Of a stretch of 64,000 nucleotides of DNA, positions 26,905-32,290 are shown piece by piece. Origin of the DNA: Brevibacillus antibioticus (lineage in GTDB: Bacteria > Bacillota > Bacilli > Brevibacillales > Brevibacillaceae); assembly GCF_005217615.1 (NCBI RefSeq), contig NZ_SZNK01000001.1, positions 4,959,001 through 5,023,000 of the forward strand, given 5' to 3'. Within the stretch, counting starts at the first letter, position 1. Each line of letters opens with the position of its first letter. The notes beneath the pieces are model-generated. The model did no database searches, had not been told where the DNA came from, and worked only from the letters and a program-made list of their open reading frames with translations. The position numbers and the translations under genes were made by a program.

Positions 26905-28314
26905 ATGGGGGAAGGTAAGACAGTTCAACAATCAATACGATCAGAGATTGAACATCATCTTAAAGAACGTGGTTACACACTGACTAGACTTAGCGAGATA
27001 ACAGGTATTAATCAGGGAGTATTGAGCGACCTCTTAAATCGAATTCCACCACGAGCAATGACGATTGGTCACTTGGATGCACTTGCTCATGCGTTTGAGC
27101 AATCTCAAGGCTGGCTGTATGAATTGTACGAGGCCGAGTGTTTTGTGGAAGGAAGAGTATCGCGATCAAGGGTTGTCCCGTATCTGGTTCGATGCGCGGA
27201 AATTGGTCGGCGGGATTGTGTTGATTCGATTGTCTACAAGGTACTGGACAATCAGAAAAACACGTCCATTCTCTTTCAGGTAGCTGAGGAACTCTTTACC
27301 AAAGGGAAACGTAAGGAATCGGTTCTTTTTTATCAGCTCGTCATTGATACGGATAAAAACAGTCACAATGAGCGCTTCGTCATCGCACAGTATCGATTAT
27401 TTCGAGCTCTACAAGGTACCGATTCCGAGAAAAATTGGGGGGCTGTCATACAATTTGATCCATATCGAAAGAGACTACCTGAAAACTATCAATTGGATGC
27501 CCTATTACAGCTTGCCAATGTATGCTTTTCGCTTCACAAATGGAAGGATGTAGAGCGTTATGCAGATGAGCTAAGAGAGTTGGCAACTGCTGTTTATCAG
27601 GATGAGTTGCGTGGGAGAAACATCAACAGAAAAATCCTTCCGCTGCAGACAGAGCGGCATTTAGTTGTATACTACGGTCAGGGATTCCTTTTGAAGAGTG
27701 CTGCTCTTGAAAAACAAGGATTGTATGAAGAAGCGAAGGAATATATCTCTGGTTATGCTAATCTGAGTTGGTTTGAACTGTTGGATGAAACAGGACAGAT
27801 GGAGGTAGAAAAGTTTCGACAGTGGGCAACGGCTAATCACTATACGTTAAATGTCCTCCTGGGTGACATCGATGTTCTACCAACTTACACTCGCTTCCTT
27901 ATGGATCACCCAAAAGAGATCCTTTCTGGCCTAATAGCCATTATGGAATCGGCCAATAGGCATGGATTTTTAGTGGATGGGATTCTCAAACAATTTTCAA
28001 ACCAGATCAATGATTTTAATGATTATGATAACCTCATCCAGACGGATCGTTATTTTCGTTTTCGATATGAGCTAGCTATGTATCGACTTCACAATGGTCA
28101 GTACGTGAGCGGAATTGAGGATACTTTACGCTGCCTGGTTTTATCGATTATCATGAAGAATGACAGTGGCTTCATACGTTGCGTTACACTATTCGAAGCT
28201 TTCCGATCACATGCAACAGATCAACAAACAAGGGAGTACAAGCGAATCATGGAGGCGGTACGAAATGAAGAGGTCGATTTTGCTATCAATAGCTTTAGTT
28301 TTGGGACTGTGTAG
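26905..28314 (+). CDS. HTH regulator with helical TPR-like domain, candidate RRNPP quorum-sensing receptor
   Basis: 469 residues behind AAGGAGGAG (8-base spacing). Residues 14-65 are an XRE-like HTH (YTLTRLSEITGINQGVLSDLL, then MTIGHLDALAHAF). From about residue 70 it is entirely helical. TPR-like pairs are seen, for example ILFQVAEELFTKGKRKESVLFYQ, ALLQLANVCFSLHKWKDVERY and KSAALEKQGLYEEAKEYIS. This is the HTH-plus-TPR plan of PlcR, NprR, AimR and AloR. The 3' end overlaps by 50 bases a gene for a short secreted pro-peptide. Inference: the protein binds a re-imported peptide and controls transcription. No exact family assignment can be made by eye. Confidence 0.8.
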   Translation: MGEGKTVQQSIRSEIEHHLKERGYTLTRLSEITGINQGVLSDLLNRIPPRAMTIGHLDALAHAFEQSQGWLYELYEAECFVEGRVSRSRVVPYLVRCAEIGRRDCVDSIVYKVLDNQKNTSILFQVAEELFTKGKRKESVLFYQLVIDTDKNSHNERFVIAQYRLFRALQGTDSEKNWGAVIQFDPYRKRLPENYQLDALLQLANVCFSLHKWKDVERYADELRELATAVYQDELRGRNINRKILPLQTERHLVVYYGQGFLLKSAALEKQGLYEEAKEYISGYANLSWFELLDETGQMEVEKFRQWATANHYTLNVLLGDIDVLPTYTRFLMDHPKEILSGLIAIMESANRHGFLVDGILKQFSNQINDFNDYDNLIQTDRYFRFRYELAMYRLHNGQYVSGIEDTLRCLVLSIIMKNDSGFIRCVTLFEAFRSHATDQQTREYKRIMEAVRNEEVDFAINSFSFGTV

Positions 28315-28387
28315 CAGCGTCACGAGTGGACATGCAGCAATCCCTAAAGGAACCGTTATACAATATGAACACGGTGTTGGTGGGTAA
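28265..28387 (+). CDS. Candidate signalling pro-peptide overlapping the receptor gene
   Basis: 40 residues, ATG 28265 preceded by GGAGGCGG (9-base spacing). It starts 50 bases before the receptor stop, in another frame. MKRSILLSIALVLGLC is a typical Sec signal core, with a likely cut after GHAA. The remainder is IPKGTVIQYEHGVGG. Phr, PapR and AimP precursors have this size and layout, with the active peptide at the C-terminus, so the last 5-10 residues (within IQYEHGVGG) are the candidate signal. A terminator follows within 12 bases. Confidence 0.75.
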   Translation: MKRSILLSIALVLGLCSSVTSGHAAIPKGTVIQYEHGVGG

Positions 28388-28398
28388 ACACCAAAGGG

Positions 28399-28428
28399 AA
28401 TCATCCTCTTTTGAGGATGATTTTTTTA
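28399..28428 (+). terminator. Terminator closing the receptor/peptide cassette
   Basis: AATCATCCTC, loop TTTT, GAGGATGATT, then a T run. Perfect ten-base stem. Confidence 0.9.
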
Positions 28429-28508
28429 CTATTCAAATTTTATCAACCGCCCACTTCCTGAATGCTAGTATATAGTTATAAATGTACTTTAATGTAATAA
28501 AATAGGGG

Positions 28509-28814
28509 GTGATAACCATAGGAGCTATTGCCTATAAAAAGGGCGTTCCACCCCTTTGCCAGGTTAACGGAACGCCCACAGAAGGAGCAGTTACAGCTCC
28601 TATAAGTAAATGTACCACGCTACCTATAGATCGGGAAGGAGGAACTTATCAAGATATCTGTCACTTGAAAAAAAATGTAGAACAATTGCGCGAACAACTG
28701 GTGCAATTGTATTTAGAGAAGAATAATTTGTTGGATGATGAAGTCGTGGATTTAAGCCAGCAATTGGATAAATACATTCTAGCAATTCAATTAAAAATGA
28801 TGAAAAAAGAATAA
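28509..28814 (+). CDS. Spo0E-like aspartyl-phosphatase, start uncertain
   Basis: The frame from GTG 28509 gives 101 residues, but the Spo0E domain is only the last about 48. It runs LKKNVEQLREQLVQLYLEKN then DDEVVDLSQQLDKYI, with the family's SQxLD motif. Spo0E proteins dephosphorylate Spo0A-P and delay sporulation. The first 50 codons coincide with a strong nested hairpin, and a good site (AAGGAGG at 28636) lies just before the domain but lacks a normal start at proper spacing (TTG 28665 is 22 bases away). So the upstream part may be leader rather than protein. It follows the quorum-sensing cassette, which suggests a link to sporulation timing. Confidence 0.65.
   Translation: MITIGAIAYKKGVPPLCQVNGTPTEGAVTAPISKCTTLPIDREGGTYQDICHLKKNVEQLREQLVQLYLEKNNLLDDEVVDLSQQLDKYILAIQLKMMKKE
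28518..28603 (+). promoter_or_regulatory. Nested perfect hairpins in the Spo0E-like leader
   Basis: Outer arms ATAGGAGCT (28518-28526) and AGCTCCTAT (28595-28603); inner arms GGGCGTTCC (28541-28549) and GGAACGCCC (28569-28577). Both are nine perfect base pairs, separated by internal loops of 14 and 17 bases, with a 19-base apical loop. No T run follows, so it is not a terminator. A cis-acting RNA or protein-binding element is likely; I do not recognise a known riboswitch. Confidence 0.55.
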
Positions 28815-28858
28815 GAGTGAAATGCTAATTCATACTTTATTGAAAGGAATGAATTAAA

Positions 28859-29920
28859 ATGAATTTTAAAAGAGTAATACCGTTTGGATTGTTATGCTTA
28901 CTATTGGTTTTTGGTAGTTTAACCACAGCTTTGGCACAAGAAAACTCTTCAACATTTTTGGAAAATATTAAATTAGAGGATATTGGTAACCACTCAGATA
29001 TTGAAGATTTCATTAGAGAGCAAGGATTTGAACATCTATTAAGCACTGGGAACGAGAAGTATAATTTCCTATCAGAACATATTGATTTTACTGAGATGGA
29101 AAAACCTTTAATCCTGCGTGAAATTAGTGATAGTGATATTGAGGAGATAGTGAATGAGCTAGGATTGAACATGCCCGAACCGCAAGAAATTACAATTGAT
29201 GAAAATTTACTTGTAAAGCGTTCGCCAGATAATGCAGTGAGTAACGTGTGGTACCTTGCATACAGTACGACTGGTTCTGATTTTTCTGTTGATATTCTAA
29301 ATGTTGGTAGGGATAAAATTGATTCGATTTCTGGAACCTTAATGAAATATAATAAACAACGACAAGATTGGCGGTACGATAGCCACATTAGATTCGACAA
29401 AAAAGGAGTTGGTACTGGTAACGTATTTAAATGGATACAAAGCAAGGAAGTGGTTTCTGATTATTTTGAATATGATATAACCGTAATTGAGGATGGAACA
29501 ACTTGGATATATAAGAATAAAGTTGGCGACAACAAATTCACTTGGCAAAGATATAACTTTGATGCTAGTGCCTATAGTTCAATGGAACCTTTGGGAGGAG
29601 AAAGACACCACATCGTTGCAGCTAGCTCATTACTGAAAGCTGGTTTTCAAAATACTGGAGAGTTTCCTGCTGTTAGAATGATGTATGATGACCATGTACA
29701 AACGCCTAACTGGGGGAATTACACTTCTTCTCAAAGATTTAGAGACTTAGAAGTGAGTTATATGAATGACAAAGATTATATGGGCTTACTTAAATTTGAA
29801 GTCGACGGTTTAAAAGGAAAAAATGACCCGGAAGGGAAATATAAAACCTTAGCAGATAAGTATAACGATTATATTGTTGCGGCATCCTACTTGGCACTAC
29901 AATTTTGGGGTGTAAAGTAA
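28859..29920 (+). CDS. Secreted protein with C-terminal HHI-type nuclease-like toxin domain
   Basis: 353 residues. Signal peptide to about residue 26 (ALA then QENSS), a helical acidic middle (about 30-110), a beta-rich segment (about 125-245) and a C-terminal domain from about 250. GGERHHIVAASSLL, AVRMMYDDHVQTPNWGNY and a closing helix resemble the GERHH...IRM..DH..T..WG pattern of polymorphic-toxin nuclease domains (HNH/endonuclease VII-like). The paired HH and DH would be the metal and catalytic residues. AAAGGAATG precedes the start. Followed by a plausible immunity gene. Nuclease activity is inference. Confidence 0.65.
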   Translation: MNFKRVIPFGLLCLLLVFGSLTTALAQENSSTFLENIKLEDIGNHSDIEDFIREQGFEHLLSTGNEKYNFLSEHIDFTEMEKPLILREISDSDIEEIVNELGLNMPEPQEITIDENLLVKRSPDNAVSNVWYLAYSTTGSDFSVDILNVGRDKIDSISGTLMKYNKQRQDWRYDSHIRFDKKGVGTGNVFKWIQSKEVVSDYFEYDITVIEDGTTWIYKNKVGDNKFTWQRYNFDASAYSSMEPLGGERHHIVAASSLLKAGFQNTGEFPAVRMMYDDHVQTPNWGNYTSSQRFRDLEVSYMNDKDYMGLLKFEVDGLKGKNDPEGKYKTLADKYNDYIVAASYLALQFWGVK

Positions 29921-29934
29921 TATAAAAGTAACAT

Positions 29935-29988
29935 TAATCTGAACACATCCTTACTCTTCTAATAGTTTAAGGTTGTGTTCAGATTTTC
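29935..29988 (+). terminator. Terminator after the toxin-like gene
   Basis: AATCTGAACACA and TGTGTTCAGATT pair over 12 bases with further CTTA/TAAG pairing inside, then TTTTCC. Confidence 0.75.
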
Positions 29989-30014
29989 CATTACCAAGAT
30001 ACTAGGGGGATAAT

Positions 30015-30518
30015 ATGAAAAATTTAATTATTGAGGAAGGACACTCAATAGATGTAATTAAGCTTGGAATGACTAAAGAAGAAGTCGAGAGATATGTTCA
30101 GTTGAGTAAGAATGATTCTATTGAAGGGCATTTTTATGAAGATGTTCAATGCGAATATGATGCAGATGGAAAAGTGTCTCATATTCATATCTCCAATTCA
30201 TTGAAAGACTATTACTATTGTTTGTTTAGAGGTATTAATGTGTTTAATACGAAAGCAAGTAAGCTCGTAGAAATACTAGATAAGATTTCACCGTTCGATA
30301 GAAATGAAGAGGCTTCTTTAGGCTACTCATATACCTTTCCGCATTTGGGATTGTCCCTTTGGAGAGGAAACGTACTTAATGATAAGGATTTAGAAGCAGA
30401 TTGGTTTAAAGAACTTAAACCAAGTATACAAGAGGATGAGATGAAGAATTTGTATTTTGAAACTGTAAGTATTTATTCGATTTCTAATTCCCCAATTGAT
30501 AATGCCGGTAATCCTTAG
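30015..30518 (+). CDS. Candidate immunity protein for the upstream toxin
   Basis: 167 residues, acidic, no signal peptide, so cytosolic. Starts behind AGGGGGATAAT. KLGMTKEEVERYVQLS is a helix-cap pattern common in small immunity-like and SMI-type proteins. The middle (GKVSHIHISNSLKDYYYCLF) is a beta sheet with helices. I do not recognise a named family. Position directly after a secreted nuclease-like protein, size and acidity are the reasons for the call. Confidence 0.5.
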   Translation: MKNLIIEEGHSIDVIKLGMTKEEVERYVQLSKNDSIEGHFYEDVQCEYDADGKVSHIHISNSLKDYYYCLFRGINVFNTKASKLVEILDKISPFDRNEEASLGYSYTFPHLGLSLWRGNVLNDKDLEADWFKELKPSIQEDEMKNLYFETVSIYSISNSPIDNAGNP

Positions 30519-30541
30519 CGTACAGGATACCGGCTTTTTTT
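30504..30541 (+). terminator. Terminator overlapping the end of the immunity-like gene
   Basis: GCCGGTA and TACCGGC pair, with a partial inner stem, then TTTTTTT. The stop codon lies in the loop. Confidence 0.85.
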
Positions 30542-30590
30542 CTGTCATCCAGGGCTTAGCGTACAAAATCCGCATTTTGTTGGTGGTACC

Positions 30591-30707
30591 CCTATGATAT
30601 GCAGACAACCAAGCCGCTGGTGGTATGTCGCTACTAAGAAAAGTTGAATCTTTTCTTATGTTGGTTGCCGCCGGTCTTTCCATTCGTCAACTTCTCGAGG
30701 ATCAATA
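30591..30707 (+). repeat. 117-bp direct repeat, copy B (truncated XRE gene 3' end)
   Basis: Copy of 26291-26407. Only the last about 15 codons of the XRE gene are present (minus strand, 30661-30707); the HTH part is missing. AATGAACAAATTTTGCAGG follows at once, which in copy A lies at 26792, implying a deletion of about 385 bases. Confidence 0.85.
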
Positions 30708-30832
30708 ATGAACAAATTTTGCAGGACGATAGTTACTTCTGGCTACCACCTACTGATGGAAAGGTAATCCACTGCGCCTGGTGACAAGCTAGAAATACCA
30801 TCGTTAGGGTAAAATTATAAAAAAAGGAAATA

Positions 30833-30861
30833 TTTACATGTATCAGAATCGTTTGTAAAAT
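30833..30861 (+). promoter_or_regulatory. Second copy of the receptor promoter
   Basis: TTTACA, 17-base spacer, TAAAAT, then ATAGTAAG, followed by CTAAGGAGGAGTAGATTTAATATGGGGG as before the full-length receptor. Confidence 0.65.
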
Positions 30862-30913
30862 ATAGTAAGCTTGTTGTTTTCTTGTGTTATTGCTAAGGAG
30901 GAGTAGATTTAAT

Positions 30914-31156
30914 ATGGGGGAAGACACGATAGTGCGACGATCATTACGTTCTGAGATTCAAAAAAATGTAAAAGAGAATGGATTTACGCTTAGCAAACTA
31001 AGTGAATTGAGCGGTATTAGTACCGGACATTTGAGTGAGATGCTAAATAGCAATCCGCTGCGAGCCATAACGGTGAGCCAGTTGGATGCTATGGCTACCG
31101 CTTTTGCGTATGTAAACGGAAAAACGGACAGGGATGAAACTGTTTTCCGATTCTAA
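30914..31156 (+). CDS. HTH-only truncated paralogue of the quorum-sensing receptor
   Basis: 80 residues from ATG 30914 (AAGGAGGAG site). RSLRSEIQKNVKENGFTLSKLSELSGISTGHLSEML aligns end to end with residues 9-45 of the receptor at 26905, as does AITVSQLDAMATAFAYVNG. The frame then leaves homology (KTDRDETVFRF) and stops. The TPR region is absent. It could still bind the same DNA sites and act as a dominant competitor, or be a decaying copy. Confidence 0.75.
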   Translation: MGEDTIVRRSLRSEIQKNVKENGFTLSKLSELSGISTGHLSEMLNSNPLRAITVSQLDAMATAFAYVNGKTDRDETVFRF

Positions 31157-31176
31157 TTTAAGGGAGGAGTATATTT

Positions 31177-31704
31177 ATGAAAATGAAAGCGAAGATAATT
31201 CTAAGCGGCTTACTCGTTGCTGCTATATCAGTCACTGGCGTGTCCGTTTTCGCCGGTAAGAGTGATAAAGCTGAATACAAAGAGTATCTGAAACAATACA
31301 CAGAAGAAAAGCTTACTCTTGCTTACGATAATGCAACATCTGCATTGGGTTTTGACGACAGCGATTATCAACTTTTCACGGCAGATAGTAGTGAAAAGCC
31401 GGAAGACATGACAGAGGATGACTATATTTTATTGCGAATGACGATGGGACAAACCATTTTCGACACTAACGAAATTGAGCAAGGGGATTTTGCTCCCGCA
31501 ATTTATGTGAAAAATAGTTTGGATGAAGCTGTTGTTTTGGTACAGAAGAAGAATGGCGAAAGTAAAATGTTTGTGTACGAAAAAGATGATAGCGAAGAAT
31601 TCAAATGGAAGTTAGTCGACAAAAAGGAAGCTAAAGGTGATGAAGTAGAAATACCTGAACAGAAATCATTCGAACGATTCGTGCAGGAAAAAGCATCAAA
31701 TTAG
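31177..31704 (+). CDS. Secreted acidic protein of unknown function
   Basis: 175 residues, signal peptide MKMKAKIILSGLLVAAISVTG with a cut near VFAG. The mature part is acidic with Tyr-rich helices (EYKEYLKQYTEEKLTLAYDN) and a final beta segment (KMFVYEKDDSEEFKWKLVDK). No known domain. It lies 20 bases after the truncated receptor, behind AGGGAGGAG, so the two are co-transcribed. Confidence 0.65.
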   Translation: MKMKAKIILSGLLVAAISVTGVSVFAGKSDKAEYKEYLKQYTEEKLTLAYDNATSALGFDDSDYQLFTADSSEKPEDMTEDDYILLRMTMGQTIFDTNEIEQGDFAPAIYVKNSLDEAVVLVQKKNGESKMFVYEKDDSEEFKWKLVDKKEAKGDEVEIPEQKSFERFVQEKASN

Positions 31705-31717
31705 TGTTTGAAATGAG

Positions 31718-31740
31718 GACGCGAGAAATCGCGTCTTTTT
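31718..31740 (+). terminator. Intrinsic terminator
   Basis: GACGCGA, GAAA tetraloop, TCGCGTC, then TTTTTC. Confidence 0.9.
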
Positions 31741-32290
31741 CTTTTCTCAGTACCCAATTGATTCCAAGAATTGGACATAATATGAATATGATTGAGATAA
31801 CTTTTAAAAAGGAGAGACGAGCCTTCCCCAGGAAACCGTAGGCTTTCGGTGGACAAGATTCTTTGTCTTTCTAAAGATCTCTCGTTTAATACGCTCGAGC
31901 TGCCTGTCATCCGATTCTGGCCGGGAACTTTACGGCGCTACCAGTGCTTCTGATTCCTGGCAACACCTGTAGCTGCGATCGGGGGGACGACTTACGCACG
32001 CCGTACGCCTGGTTGCTCCTCCTGTGTTCTGTGAAAATAAAATTGACATACTAAAAGGTGTGGAGGAAATGGAGAGGTATCCTTCGCGAGTCTAATAAAA
32101 TGTGGACTGGAGCTTTGACTTACTGAGTCCTGTACATTGAGGAAGCCATTACTAGGAATTTGTCCATCATAAATTGGCGTGCAGCTGCTCATGATACTAC
32201 TGACAGCTCATTCCCGATCATTTCCTTCCATGGTAAACTGTCATGTAAGTGTCATGCTTCATCCATTCTTTCTTACTAGGTGGTACATAC
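31741..32290. other. 550-base gap without a recognisable gene
   Basis: No frame with a good site or homology. The segment has several short hairpins (for example around AACCGTAGGCTTTCGGTGG) but matches no riboswitch I know. TTGACA at about 32043 might be a -35. It may be remnant sequence at the right border of the accessory region. Confidence 0.4.

Noticed and set aside
26291-30707. 117-bp direct repeats as a composite transposon or att sites
   Set aside because: No transposase or integrase lies between them, and the repeated sequence is part of a gene, so segmental duplication explains them better.
31992-32192. 66-codon minus-strand frame
   Set aside because: No ribosome site, no homology, odd composition.
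31741-32290. Possible riboswitch or structured RNA in the gap before yhgE
   Set aside because: Several weak hairpins but no match to a known class and no continuous structure leading to the gene.
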